Part shown: positions 23,638 through 32,342 of the stretch, piece after piece
Layout: every line of letters begins with the position of its first letter
How positions within the stretch are numbered: position 1 is the first letter of the stretch
From: Streptomyces sp. CB02923
GTDB taxonomy: Bacteria; Actinomycetota; Actinomycetes; Streptomycetales; Streptomycetaceae
Assembly: GCF_001905005.1 (NCBI RefSeq)
Contig: NZ_LWKZ01000027.1
Coordinates: forward strand, 620,001-684,000
Length of the DNA stretch: 64,000 bases
Reading direction: 5' to 3'
The notes under the pieces: generated by a model
Databases searched by the model: none
Told to the model about the DNA's origin: nothing
What the model saw: only the letters and a program-made list of their open reading frames with translations
Program-made: the position numbers and the translations under genes

Positions 23638-25257
23638 CTACCGGCCGGAGTTCGCCGGGGCCGGCTCCTGGCCGCAGTGCGCGCCGTCGCCGTCGGAGCG
23701 GTCCCCCGCGTCCGCGGCCCGCCGCGGCAGCCGCAGCGCGATGGCCGCGCCGACCAGCAGCAGCAAGGCGCTGGCGACGAGCGTGACGTGCAGCCCGTGG
23801 ACGAAGGCGCCCTGCGCGGCGTCGCGCAGCACCCCCTTGGCCGTATCGCCGAGTGAGGAGGCGACCTTGTACGCCTCGCCCAGTGAGTGCGCGGCCGAGG
23901 CGGACGCCCGGTCCGGGACGCCGTCCACGTGGGACAGCCCCGGCGCGTAGGCGGCGTTCATGACGCTGCCGAGCAGGGCCACGCCGATGCCGGCGCCGAG
24001 CTGGTAGGAGGTCTCGCCGATGGCCGCGGCGCCGCCCGCCTGGTCGGCGGGGGCCTCGCTGAGCATCGACTCGTAGGCGCCGAAGAGCGTGCTCTGGAAG
24101 CCGAAGCCGAGCAGTACGAAGCCCAGGACGAGCAGCCAGGGGCGGTCCGTCTCGTCCATCGCGGTCAGGCAGAGGACCGCGGCGGCGGTGAGCACGAAGC
24201 CCAGCGAGACCATCACCCGGGGCCCGACGGCCTGCAGGACCTTCGAGCCGGTCAGCCCGGCGGCCATCGCGGCGAAGACCAGCGGCAGCATCCGCAGCCC
24301 GGTCTCCAGGGGGCTCAGGCCGAGGACGAGCTGGAGGTACTGCACCGCTATCAGCTGGAGCCCGACGAGGGCGAGCATCGCCAGCACGATGCAGCCCACC
24401 GAGGTGCCGAAGGCCGGGCGGGCGAACAGCCGCATGTCGATGAGCGGGTGCCGTCGCTTGCGCTGGCGCCGTACGAAGACGACGAGCAGCAGGGCGCCGA
24501 CGAGGAGGGAGCCCAGCGTGGTCGGGCCGAGCAGTGCCTCGCCGCTGCCGATGCGTTTGACGCCGAGGACGACGCCGAGCACGCCGAGCGCCGCGACGAC
24601 GGCGCCGACGGTGTCCCACGGCCCGTTGCGCTCGCCCCGGGACTCCGGCAGCAGCCAGCGTCCTATCAGGGCCATGACCGCCATCATCGGGATGTTGATG
24701 AGGAAGACCGAGCCCCACCAGAAGTTCTCGACGAGGAAGCCGCCGAGGACCGGGCCGACGGCAGCGCCGACGGCGGCCACCGCGCTCCACACGCCGATGG
24801 CGACCGCCCGCTCGCGCCGGTCGGGGAAGACCTGGCGCAGGATCGACAGCGTCGCAGGCATGATCATCGCGCCGCCGACGCCGAGCAGCGCGCGGGCGAT
24901 CATCAGGGTCTGCGGGTTGGGTGCCAGTGCGGCGGCGGCCGAGGCCGCGCCGAACAGGCCGTACCCCAGGAGCAGGATGCGGCGGCGGCCCACCCGGTCG
25001 CCGAGCGTGCCGAAGAGGATGAGCAGGGACGCGGCGATCAGCGGATAGATGTCCACGATCCACAGCAGTTCGACCGGCCCGGGACGCAGGTCCTCGGTGA
25101 CCGACGGCACCGCCACGTACAGGATCGTGGTGTCCAGCGCGACGAACAGCAGGCTGACGCAGAGCACGACCAGAACGGTCCAGCGACCGGCGGCGCCGCC
25201 TCCATGCCGGGGAACACCCGCCGTCCGCTCACTGCCGGACGTGGTCGTCCCGGACAT
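23638..25257 (-). CDS. MFS drug exporter, DHA2 (14-TM) family
   Basis: A 539-residue transporter with about 14 hydrophobic segments, as in the DHA2/EmrB-QacA group. Signature blocks are LDTTILYVAVPSV in segment 1, GDRVGRRRILLLG between segments 2 and 3, and GPVLGGFLVENFWWGSVFLINIP around segment 5. It should export a hydrophobic or cationic compound using the proton gradient. AGGAGG precedes the ATG at 25257. It is divergent from the mannosyltransferase gene. Between its stop and the acyl-CoA dehydrogenase lies a roughly 35-bp imperfect tandem repeat (about 23510-23585). Confidence 0.92.
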   Translation of the reverse strand: MSGTTTSGSERTAGVPRHGGGAAGRWTVLVVLCVSLLFVALDTTILYVAVPSVTEDLRPGPVELLWIVDIYPLIAASLLILFGTLGDRVGRRRILLLGYGLFGAASAAAALAPNPQTLMIARALLGVGGAMIMPATLSILRQVFPDRRERAVAIGVWSAVAAVGAAVGPVLGGFLVENFWWGSVFLINIPMMAVMALIGRWLLPESRGERNGPWDTVGAVVAALGVLGVVLGVKRIGSGEALLGPTTLGSLLVGALLLVVFVRRQRKRRHPLIDMRLFARPAFGTSVGCIVLAMLALVGLQLIAVQYLQLVLGLSPLETGLRMLPLVFAAMAAGLTGSKVLQAVGPRVMVSLGFVLTAAAVLCLTAMDETDRPWLLVLGFVLLGFGFQSTLFGAYESMLSEAPADQAGGAAAIGETSYQLGAGIGVALLGSVMNAAYAPGLSHVDGVPDRASASAAHSLGEAYKVASSLGDTAKGVLRDAAQGAFVHGLHVTLVASALLLLVGAAIALRLPRRAADAGDRSDGDGAHCGQEPAPANSGR

Positions 25258-25470
25258 TCGCGTACCTCCTGTCGTGCTCTCGCGGCCGCGGGCCGAGGCG
25301 CGGGAAACGCTCCGGCGAAACCGGCAACACGGGCGAGTTGAGACGTCAGACTACGCGAGTCGCGTGACGTGACGCGTGGCTCACCCCACGATGAGACGCT
25401 CATCGCAGGGCTCGGCGGTTCCCATACCCGCTGGCGGACGGCGGACTCCGGCCACGGGATAATCGACCGG

Positions 25471-26649
25471 ATGAACGATCTTGCCCCCTTCCGTACCCCG
25501 GAGCGGACCGGCCCCGGCCGCGGGCGCCGGGCGCGCTCCGCCCTGCGCCGGGCCGCCCCCGCTCTGCTGGCATACACCGCGATCCGGGCCCTGGGGGTCG
25601 TCGTCCTGGCCGTCTGGTCCGCCGCGCACGGCAAGAGCTGGCACACGCTGCTCACCGCCCGCTGGGACTCGCTCTGGTACACCCGCGTCGCCGAGCAGGG
25701 ATACGGCTACAGCGTCCAGCTCGCCAACGGGGACGTGCACTCCAACCTGGCCTTCTTCCCGCTGCTGCCGTGGCTGGAGCGGGGGCTGTCCGCGGTGACG
25801 CCACTGTCCGCGGCCGACGCCGGGCTGGCGGTGTCCTGGCTCGCGTCGCTCGCCGCCGCCTGGGCGCTGTACCTGACCGGCGAGCGGCTGCACGGGCCGC
25901 GGGCCGGGGTCGCGCTGGCCGCGCTGTGGGCGGCGCTGCCGGTGGGCATCGTGCAGTCGATGGCGTACTCGGAGGCGCTGTTCACCGCGCTCGCGGCGTG
26001 GGGCGTGTACTGCGTGCTGACCGGGCGGTGGGTGACCGCGGGGGTGCTGGCCTCGCTGGCGGGGCTGACCCGGCCGGTGGGGGCCGCGGTGGTGGCAGCG
26101 GTGTGGATCACCGCGGCGGTGACGCTGTGGCGGGACCGGCCGGCGGGGGGCGGGCCTGGATGGGGCCGGCACCGGCGGATGCTGCTCGGCGTGCTGCTGG
26201 CGCCCCTGGGCTGGTGCGGCTATTTCCTCTGGGTGGGTGCCCGGGAGGGCTCCCTCACCGCGTATCTGGACGTCCAGGGCGGCTGGGGCAACGGTTTCGA
26301 CGGCGGCGCGGCCTTCGCCTCGTTCCTGTGGGACCTCGGCTTTCCGGCGGGCCTCGGGCTGCTGGCCGGTGTCGCGCTGGTGGTCTGGCTCTACGTCCTG
26401 GGCGCGCGCCGGGGGCAGCCGCTTCCGCTGCTCGTCTACGGCGGGACCGTCCTGCTGCTGGCACTGACGGCCAAGGGGTACTTCGGCTCCAAGCCCCGGC
26501 TGATGATGCCCGCCTATCCGCTGCTGCTGCCGCTCGCCGCCGGGCTGGCGCGGTGGCGCCCGGCGGCCGCCTGGGCGGTGACGGCCCTGGTCAGCGTGGG
26601 GTCGGCGGTGTACGGGGCGTTCTGGCTGAACGGTTCCGGCCCGCCGTGA
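25471..26649 (+). CDS. PIG-V-type membrane mannosyltransferase
   Basis: A 392-residue polytopic protein with about nine to ten membrane segments. The motif ARWDSLWYTRVAEQGYGY directly after the first membrane segment is that of PIG-V/GT-C glycosyltransferases. SNLAFFPLLPWLERGL and SMAYSEALFTALAAWGVYC are further family blocks. GT-C enzymes transfer mannose from polyprenyl-phosphate-mannose on the outer membrane face. It has an Arg-rich cytoplasmic N terminus. The start at 25471 lacks a clear ribosome site; an upstream in-frame ATG at 25369 would give 34 more residues that look non-conserved. Confidence 0.8.
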   Translation: MNDLAPFRTPERTGPGRGRRARSALRRAAPALLAYTAIRALGVVVLAVWSAAHGKSWHTLLTARWDSLWYTRVAEQGYGYSVQLANGDVHSNLAFFPLLPWLERGLSAVTPLSAADAGLAVSWLASLAAAWALYLTGERLHGPRAGVALAALWAALPVGIVQSMAYSEALFTALAAWGVYCVLTGRWVTAGVLASLAGLTRPVGAAVVAAVWITAAVTLWRDRPAGGGPGWGRHRRMLLGVLLAPLGWCGYFLWVGAREGSLTAYLDVQGGWGNGFDGGAAFASFLWDLGFPAGLGLLAGVALVVWLYVLGARRGQPLPLLVYGGTVLLLALTAKGYFGSKPRLMMPAYPLLLPLAAGLARWRPAAAWAVTALVSVGSAVYGAFWLNGSGPP

Positions 26650-26914
26650 ACGGAACATTCCCCTCCGCAAGCGCCTCTCCGGGGAAACGGACCGCGACAC
26701 CCGCGCGAATCGGCGATAAACTTCCCCGGCGAATTGGAAAGGGACCTCCCGGCGCGACTCTCGGTGACCCTCCCGGACGCAATCCGGCGACTGTTGAATT
26801 CCTTCCGAAAACCCCTGGCCAAAGTCTCGTTTGAGACAGATTGCACATCACATCGTCATTACAAAGCTCACAGTTTGACCAAGCACCGACATCACACGCG
26901 GTAACGTCGATTGA

Positions 26915-27937
26915 GTGCGTACCGATGACAAGCTCGACCAGATGGAGGAGCACCCGCCCGACCGCCCGCCGTCACGTATGACCCGGACCCGCTGGTGGCT
27001 GTTCGGGGGCACGCTGGCGGTGTACGTGGCGATCGTGGCCGGTGTGCTCGCCACGTCATGGCTGGTCACCTTCGACTGGCAGGCCATGCTCTACAGGCCG
27101 TACAAGCAGTGGCCGGAGATCCACGCCTTCCTCGACTACTTCGTGGTCCTGGGCCAGCGCGGCCCCACCGCGGTCGCCGTGGCGGCCTGGCTGGGCTGGC
27201 GCTGCTGGCGGACCAAGAACCTCCACCCGCTGCTGGTGCTGGGCACCTCGCTGCTGCTGCTCAACATCACCGCGGGCGCCGCCAAGCTGGGCATGGGCCG
27301 GCTCGGCCCCCACTACGCGACCACCATCGGCGCCAACGAGATGTGGCTCGGCGGCGATATATTCCCTTCGGGTCACACCGCGAACGCCGTCGTCACCTGG
27401 GGCGTCCTGGCCTATCTGGCGACCACGCCGCTGCGCCGCCGCGCACTGTCGGTGATCGCCGCGCTCGGCGCCCTGGGCGTGGGCATGACCACCGTCTACC
27501 TCGGTACCCACTGGGTCAGCGATGTGCTGCTGGGCTGGGCCGCCGGACTGCTGGTGCTGCTCGCGCTGCCCTGGTTCGAACCCGGCGTGGAGTGGGCCGA
27601 GGCCCGGCTGACGGCCCTGTGGCTGCGGCTGCGCGACGGCCGCCTGCGGGTGCCCGCACCGCTCTCCCCGGCGCACGTCCGCTCCGGGCTGACCGCGCCG
27701 CGCCCCGCTCCCGAGGACGAGGTGCTGGTGTGCGAGGCGACGGGCACCGCCCGGCCCGGCACCGCCGCCCGCACCGCGGACAGCCGGCCGCACCACCCGC
27801 AGCGGCCGCACGCGGCCCGCTCGGAGCGCACCCCGGTGACGCCGACCGGCAGCCGCCGCCCGCCGCACGCCGACCGTGCGCCGCGCACCGCGCCGCTGGC
27901 CCCGGCCCCGGCCCGCGGCCGCACCGGCGGCAGCTGA
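26915..27937 (+). CDS. PAP2-family membrane phosphatase
   Basis: A 340-residue protein with about six membrane segments between residues 25 and 215. The PAP2 triad is AKLGMGRLGP, then IFPSGHTANAVVTWG, then YLGTHWVSDVLLGWAAG with the catalytic His and Asp. Likely substrates are lipid or polyprenyl pyrophosphates. The last 125 residues are a Pro/Arg/Ala-rich, probably disordered tail. The GTG at 26915 lies about 8 nt after a TAACGT box (26902-26907), so the mRNA may be leaderless. Internal ATGs at 26942 and 26978 are alternatives. Confidence 0.85.
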   Translation: MRTDDKLDQMEEHPPDRPPSRMTRTRWWLFGGTLAVYVAIVAGVLATSWLVTFDWQAMLYRPYKQWPEIHAFLDYFVVLGQRGPTAVAVAAWLGWRCWRTKNLHPLLVLGTSLLLLNITAGAAKLGMGRLGPHYATTIGANEMWLGGDIFPSGHTANAVVTWGVLAYLATTPLRRRALSVIAALGALGVGMTTVYLGTHWVSDVLLGWAAGLLVLLALPWFEPGVEWAEARLTALWLRLRDGRLRVPAPLSPAHVRSGLTAPRPAPEDEVLVCEATGTARPGTAARTADSRPHHPQRPHAARSERTPVTPTGSRRPPHADRAPRTAPLAPAPARGRTGGS

Positions 27938-27986
27938 GGCGGCGAGACCCGCGGGGACGGTACGCACAGCCCCTCCCCCGCGCGGC

Positions 27987-28028
27987 CGACGGCCCCGGCC
28001 GCTCCTCCTGGAGCGGCCGGGGCCGTCG
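27987..28028. terminator. Long hairpin between PAP2 and I78 genes
   Basis: A perfect stem of 19 bp (27987-28005 with 28010-28028) and loop TCCT, centred between the convergent PAP2 and I78-type genes. It should stop transcription from both sides. Confidence 0.85.
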
Positions 28029-28055
28029 TCCTGTCCGGGTGCGGTCACCGGCGGC

Positions 28056-28271
28056 TCAGCCCTTCCAGCTGCGGGTGACGGCACCGTCCTTGACCTCGAA
28101 GTTCAGGCGGCCCCCCAGGTACTCCATGGTGATGATCGTGCCCGGCGCCAGGGACCGGACCGTGGTCCAGCCGCGCTCGCGGGCGCGCCCCTCGGCAGCC
28201 TCCTGCGCCAGCCCGACATAGGCCGCGGGGTCGTCATCGGGTTCGAACGGGGACTTCGGAACGGGTGCCAT
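28056..28271 (-). CDS. Peptidase inhibitor I78-like small protein
   Basis: A 71-residue protein. The second half, RERGWTTVRSLAPGTIITMEY followed by GGRLNFEVKDG, matches the I78 inhibitor pattern with a C-terminal RLN(F/V)-x-V-x-DG and a preceding T-x-(D/E) strand. No signal peptide is visible, which is unusual for an inhibitor of external proteases; several Streptomyces I78 homologues are also short and leaderless. The start ATG at 28271 has only a weak ribosome site. Confidence 0.7.
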   Translation of the reverse strand: MAPVPKSPFEPDDDPAAYVGLAQEAAEGRARERGWTTVRSLAPGTIITMEYLGGRLNFEVKDGAVTRSWKG

Positions 28272-28670
28272 GGCAGCCACCGTAGGCGTCCCGTACAACG
28301 GGTGGAAGGGCCGGGGTGCCACAGGTGCGTACCTGCCCGGTCCCCCCTTGGTCACACTTCTGTCACAGCATGACAGCGCGTGTTTACCTTCGTTTTCGTC
28401 ACCCGAACGAGCCGGGCACTGCACCAACCGGGTGGGAATCGAGGTCGGCCTGATTTCGGCCGTGATCGCCGGATGGCGGCGCCCACCGGCCACTTGGGGA
28501 GCGGCCGGAATTAATTCCCCGTCAGCAGCCTTTTATTCCTTCCTTTTACGCTGTCCGGCACTCCGGGAATTGGCCGACGGCACGCCGCTCACGCATATTT
28601 CGCGGGCAACGATGCCGGTCGGCGGGTTTGAGTCCGACGCCGTGCGGTACTCGCTGTTGCCGAGGAGCCC
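28272..28670. promoter_or_regulatory. Upstream region of gas-vesicle operon with palindromes
   Basis: About 400 bp without a gene, AT-rich toward the gvp side. It contains CTGTCA-CAGCA-TGACAG at 28360-28376 (perfect arms), CAGGT-GCGT-ACCTG at 28322-28335, and the perfect palindrome GGAATTAATTCC at 28507-28518. The last lies about 155 bp before gvpO and is the best candidate for a gvp operator. Confidence 0.45.
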
Positions 28671-28991
28671 ATGGGAGACAACACAGCGAACACACCGGAC
28701 AAGAGTAACAACCACCGAGCGGCGTCCGCCCGCCCCAGCGCACCGGAACTCCTGCGTTCGGCCCGGGAACAGCTCGCCGAGCTGACCGGACTGGACCCCG
28801 GGACCGTGTCCCGGTTCGAGAGGACCGAGGACGGCTGGGTCCTGGAGACCGAGGTGCTGGAGCTCGCCCGGGTCCCCGAGACGATGAGCCTCATGGCGTT
28901 GTACGAGGTCACGCTCGACCCGGACGGCATGCTCACGGGCTACCGGCGCGTCAGCCGCTATGAGCGCGCGAGAGGAAGACCACAGACATGA
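28671..28991 (+). CDS. gvpO: Gas vesicle protein GvpO
   Basis: A 106-residue GvpO homologue. A disordered N terminus precedes the conserved domain LRSAREQLAELTGLDPGTVSRFERTEDGW, then WVLETEVLELARVPET and MALYEVTLDPDGMLTGYRRVSRYER. GvpO is required for gas-vesicle assembly or expression in haloarchaea; its exact activity is unclear. It is the first gene of a ten-gene gvp operon. GAGGAG precedes the ATG, and the stop overlaps gvpA as ATGA. Confidence 0.92.
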   Translation: MGDNTANTPDKSNNHRAASARPSAPELLRSAREQLAELTGLDPGTVSRFERTEDGWVLETEVLELARVPETMSLMALYEVTLDPDGMLTGYRRVSRYERARGRPQT

Positions 28992-29419
28992 CCGTTGTCC
29001 CGGCACAACAGCAGTCCGGGGGCGGGGGCGGCACCAGTGGCCTCTACGACGTACTGGAGCTGATCCTCGACCGCGGCCTGGTGATCGACGCGTTCGTCCG
29101 CGTCTCACTGGTCGGCATCGAGATCCTCAAGATCGACATCCGTGTGGTGGTGGCCAGCGTCGACACCTACCTGCGTTTCGCCGAGGCCTGCAACCGGCTC
29201 GACCTGGAGACCGGCGCCAACAAGAGCCCCGGCCTGCCCGACGTGGTCGGCCAGGTCACCGAGTCCGGCGCCAAGGGCAAGTCCAAGGGCGCGCTCTCGG
29301 GCGCGGCCGAGACCTTCGCCGAGGCGATCGGCCAGGGGCGGGACAAGGGCGAGAGCGAAGGCGAACCGCAGCGCAGGCCGCGGCGCACCACCTCCCGTAA
29401 GAAGGAGGAGAGCGAGTGA
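28988..29419 (+). CDS. gvpA: Gas vesicle structural protein GvpA-like
   Basis: A 143-residue protein. The GvpA fold is residues 18-75: GLYDVLELILDRGLVIDAF, VRVSLVGIEILKIDIRVVVAS, VDTYLRFAEACNRLDL. This forms the ribbed shell of gas vesicles. Unlike typical GvpA of about 70 residues, it has a Gly/Gln N-terminal extension and a charged Lys/Glu/Arg-rich tail of about 65 residues. It overlaps gvpO (ATGA) and gvpF (GTGA). Confidence 0.93.
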   Translation: MTVVPAQQQSGGGGGTSGLYDVLELILDRGLVIDAFVRVSLVGIEILKIDIRVVVASVDTYLRFAEACNRLDLETGANKSPGLPDVVGQVTESGAKGKSKGALSGAAETFAEAIGQGRDKGESEGEPQRRPRRTTSRKKEESE

Positions 29420-30156
29420 GCACGTACGTCTACGGCATCGCCCGCGCCGGCCACCCGACGCCCGGCCGGCAGATCCTGGGCATCGGCGACCCGCCGCGCC
29501 CGGTCCGCTTCGTCCGCCAGGGCGGCCTGGCGGCGATCGTCAGCGACTCCCCCGACAAGCTGCGGCCCAAGCGCCGTGATCTGCTCGCCCACCAGCACGT
29601 ACTGACCGAGGCCGGGGCGGACGGAGCGGTACTGCCGCTGCGCTTCGGCTCACTCTCCGAGAACGACGAAGCGGTCCAGCAGGTCCTGGCCAAGCATGCC
29701 GAGCACTACACGGCACAGCTGGAGGACCTCAACGGGCGGGTCGAGTACAACGTCAAGGCCGCCCACCGCGAGGAGGACGTGCTGCGCCGGGTGCTCACCG
29801 AGGAACCGGAGATCCGGACCCTCAACGAGGCCAACCAGGCGTCCGGCGGCGGCGCGTACCAGGAGAAGCTGCGCCTCGGCGAGCTGGTCGCCAACGCCGT
29901 ACGGGCCCGCGAGATCGCCGACGCGCACACCGTCGAGGCGGCGCTCACGCCGAAGGCGGAGCAGTCCTGCCCCGGGCCCGAGGGCTCCGGCTGGCTGGTC
30001 AACCTGTCCTTCCTGATGCGGCGCGAGGACGCGGCCGCGTTCCTGGACGCCGCCGACCGGCTCGGCGCCGACCAACCGCATCTGGAACTGCTGGTCAACG
30101 GGCCGCTCCCGCCGTACAGCTTCGTACGCCCCCTAGAGTCCGCCGCCGCGGAGTGA
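29416..30156 (+). CDS. gvpF: Gas vesicle protein GvpF (GvpL/GvpF family)
   Basis: A 246-residue GvpL/F protein beginning STYVYGIAR, with the family blocks GGLAAIVSDSP, HQHVLTEAGADGAVLPLRFG and LNGRVEYNVKAAHRE, and a C-terminal GPLPPYSFV. In characterised systems GvpF binds GvpA and sits on the inner vesicle face or aids nucleation. The GTG start overlaps the gvpA stop. A second GvpL/F protein is encoded at 32665. Confidence 0.93.
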   Translation: MSTYVYGIARAGHPTPGRQILGIGDPPRPVRFVRQGGLAAIVSDSPDKLRPKRRDLLAHQHVLTEAGADGAVLPLRFGSLSENDEAVQQVLAKHAEHYTAQLEDLNGRVEYNVKAAHREEDVLRRVLTEEPEIRTLNEANQASGGGAYQEKLRLGELVANAVRAREIADAHTVEAALTPKAEQSCPGPEGSGWLVNLSFLMRREDAAAFLDAADRLGADQPHLELLVNGPLPPYSFVRPLESAAAE

Positions 30157-30160
30157 CCCG

Positions 30161-30406
30161 GTGGGCCTGATCAAGGAACTGCTGCTGCTCCCCGCCGCTC
30201 CCGTACGCGGGACCGGCTGGGTGCTGCGGCAGGTCCTCACCGAGGCCGAGCGGCAGTACTACGACCCGGCCGTGGTCCAGCGCGAACTGCGCGAACTGGC
30301 GGAGCAGCTGGACAGCGGGCAGATCGACGAGGCCGAGTTCGACCGGCGCGAGGACGCGCTGCTGGACCGCCTGGAGGAGCTGCGGCAGCAGCAGTCCGGG
30401 GCGTAA
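30161..30406 (+). CDS. gvpG: Gas vesicle protein GvpG
   Basis: An 81-residue GvpG: GLIKELLLLPAAPVRGTGWV, then LTEAERQYYDPAVVQRELREL and a predicted coiled coil IDEAEFDRREDALLDRLEELRQQ. It acts as a minor assembly factor in other systems. The GTG at 30161 lies 4 bp after the gvpF stop. A 165-bp gap follows before gvpY, the only sizeable break in the operon. Confidence 0.92.
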   Translation: MGLIKELLLLPAAPVRGTGWVLRQVLTEAERQYYDPAVVQRELRELAEQLDSGQIDEAEFDRREDALLDRLEELRQQQSGA

Positions 30407-30571
30407 CCGCCGCCCGGCCCCCGAACACCTTTTCCAGGGGTGCGCTCCCCCGCACCACGAGGACGGCACCCCACCGGACAGCACGAGATCCCCTAAAAGC
30501 ATCGCGCGAAACGCCCGGACCGTGAACGGGACGGCGGACGAGCGCGACCTGACACGGAGGAGATCCCCGAC

Positions 30572-31219
30572 ATGAAGAACCGGCCGGCACTGGTGCTGGC
30601 CGTCGCCGGAGGCTATCTGCTCGGCCGCACCAAGAAGGCCAAGCTCGCCATCGGTATCGGCAGCATGGTCCTGGGCAAGCGCCTGAATCTGAGCCCGCAG
30701 CAACTGGTCTCTCTGGTCAACGACCAGATAGCCGCCAACCCGCAGCTCAAGGAGTTGCGCGAACAGCTGCGCGGCGACCTTAAGGGAGTGGGCAAGGCGG
30801 CGACCGGCGCACTGGTCACCAAGCGCCTCGACTCCCTGGCGGACAGCCTGCACGAGCGGACGCTGAACGTGCGCGACCAGTTGGACGCGGGGGAGATCGG
30901 CGGCAAGGCCGCGGACACCGTACGCGGCGTGGCCGGCGGCGGACGGGACGACGAGGACGCGTCCGACGACGGCGGGGAAGAGACCCCGGCACGCCGCGGC
31001 AGCAGCTCACAGAAGTCCGGGGGTGAGGGACGCGCCGCCGCCGGGAAGCAGAGCGCGCGCTCCTCGAAGGCCCCCGCCACGTCCGGTGCCAAGGAGACGC
31101 CGGACCGGCGCAAGCGGCCCGCGAAGCAGGCCGCCGCCGCGCCGCGGAAGACCGCCTCGGCCGCGAAGAAGACGGCCCGGTCCGGCACCCGCCGGAGCGG
31201 AGGTGAGGACCGTGGCTGA
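30572..31219 (+). CDS. gvpY: GvpY, Streptomyces gas-vesicle cluster protein
   Basis: A 215-residue protein at the gvpY position of the Streptomyces order gvpOAFGYZJLSK. Residues 1-90 form a compact helical part (LVLAVAGGYLLGRTKKAKLAI, LNLSPQQLVSLVNDQIAANPQ). The C-terminal half is low-complexity, first acidic (GRDDEDASDDGGEE), then strongly basic Lys/Ala/Arg-rich. The initial hydrophobic stretch could contact a membrane or the vesicle shell (inference). GGAGGAG lies 9 nt before the ATG. The end overlaps gvpZ by 8 bp. Confidence 0.85.
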   Translation: MKNRPALVLAVAGGYLLGRTKKAKLAIGIGSMVLGKRLNLSPQQLVSLVNDQIAANPQLKELREQLRGDLKGVGKAATGALVTKRLDSLADSLHERTLNVRDQLDAGEIGGKAADTVRGVAGGGRDDEDASDDGGEETPARRGSSSQKSGGEGRAAAGKQSARSSKAPATSGAKETPDRRKRPAKQAAAAPRKTASAAKKTARSGTRRSGGEDRG

Positions 31220-32342
31220 CACGAAGTCCGGCGGCCCGGTGGCCGCCGTCAAGGACACCGTGGCCGGCAACCCGGCCGTCGACCGCCTCAAGGAGGAAGC
31301 CGTCTCGTTCGCCGCCGCGCAGGCCCAGCGCCTGCTGGTGGCCACCGGGAAGCGGCTCGGCGAGGCCACCACCAAGCTCACGGACGTCGCCGAGGGCCGC
31401 AGTGACGGCCTGGTCGGGCCGGTGATCAAGGACACGCTCAAGGGCGCGGTCAAGGACACCGCCAAGAACACCGTCAAGGGCGCCTTCAAGAAGCTCACCG
31501 GCGGGCGCAAGGGCGGCGGCGGCAAGGGCAAGTTCGTGACGATCAGCGAAGACGCCGACGTGGGCGTGCCCGTCCGCGAGGCGTACAACCAGTGGACGCA
31601 GTTCCAGGAGTTCAGCACCTTCGCCAAGGGGGTGCAGGGGGTGGAGTCCGCGGACGACACCGACTCCAACTGGCGCGCCAAGATCTTCTGGTCGTCCCGC
31701 AGCTGGAAGGCGCACACCACCGAACAGCTCCCCGACGAGCGCATCACCTGGACCTCCGAGGGCGCCAAGGGCACGCTCAAGGGCGTCGTCACCTTCCACG
31801 AACTGGCGCCCACCCTCACCCGGGTGCTGCTGGTCATCGAGTACTACCCCAAGGGCCTGTTCGAGAAGACCGGCAACATCTGGCGGGCCCAGGGCCGCCG
31901 CGCGCGGCTCGACCTCAAGAACTTCCGCCGCTTCGTGATGATGCGGGGCGAGGCGACGGGCGAGTGGCGCGGCGAGATCCGGGACGGCGAGGTCGTCGTC
32001 AGCCACGACGAGGCCCTGGAGCGCGAGGAACAGGACCGCGAGGAACAGGACGCCGAGGGCGCGGACAAGCCGTCCGAGGACGCGTACGAGGAGGAGTCCG
32101 GCGACTCCGGTGACGAGGAGCGGGACGCCGAGGACGCGTACGAGGACGACGAGGCGGACGACGAGCCCGAGGACACGTACGAGGACGCGGACGACGAACC
32201 CGAGGACGCGTACGACGAGGACACCGGCGACGCCGAGACCGACACCGACGCCGACACCGACGAGGAGGACGCCGCGGACGACTACGAGGAGGAACCGGCG
32301 GACGAGGAGGAGGCCGCGTACGAGCCGGAGCCGGCCCGATGA
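31212..32342 (+). CDS. gvpZ: GvpZ, SRPBCC-like gas-vesicle cluster protein with acidic tail
   Basis: A 376-residue protein. Residues 1-105 are a Lys-rich helical region (VAAVKDTVAGNPAVDRLKEE, IKDTLKGAVKDTAKNTVKG). Residues 110-250 form a polyketide cyclase/SRPBCC-type domain (VGVPVREAYNQWTQFQEFSTF, RAKIFWSSRSWKAHTTEQLP, IEYYPKGLFEKTGNIWRAQG). The last 105 residues are almost wholly Asp/Glu with repeated ED-YED and DDEPED units. SRPBCC domains bind hydrophobic ligands, so a lipid- or shell-binding chaperone is plausible. GTG start with GGAGGTGAGG upstream. Confidence 0.85.
   Translation: MADTKSGGPVAAVKDTVAGNPAVDRLKEEAVSFAAAQAQRLLVATGKRLGEATTKLTDVAEGRSDGLVGPVIKDTLKGAVKDTAKNTVKGAFKKLTGGRKGGGGKGKFVTISEDADVGVPVREAYNQWTQFQEFSTFAKGVQGVESADDTDSNWRAKIFWSSRSWKAHTTEQLPDERITWTSEGAKGTLKGVVTFHELAPTLTRVLLVIEYYPKGLFEKTGNIWRAQGRRARLDLKNFRRFVMMRGEATGEWRGEIRDGEVVVSHDEALEREEQDREEQDAEGADKPSEDAYEEESGDSGDEERDAEDAYEDDEADDEPEDTYEDADDEPEDAYDEDTGDAETDTDADTDEEDAADDYEEEPADEEEAAYEPEPAR

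Noticed and set aside
31023..31211. Longer start for gvpZ at 31023
   Set aside because: The added 63 codons are the out-of-frame reading of the basic gvpY tail; GTG 31212 has a strong ribosome site.
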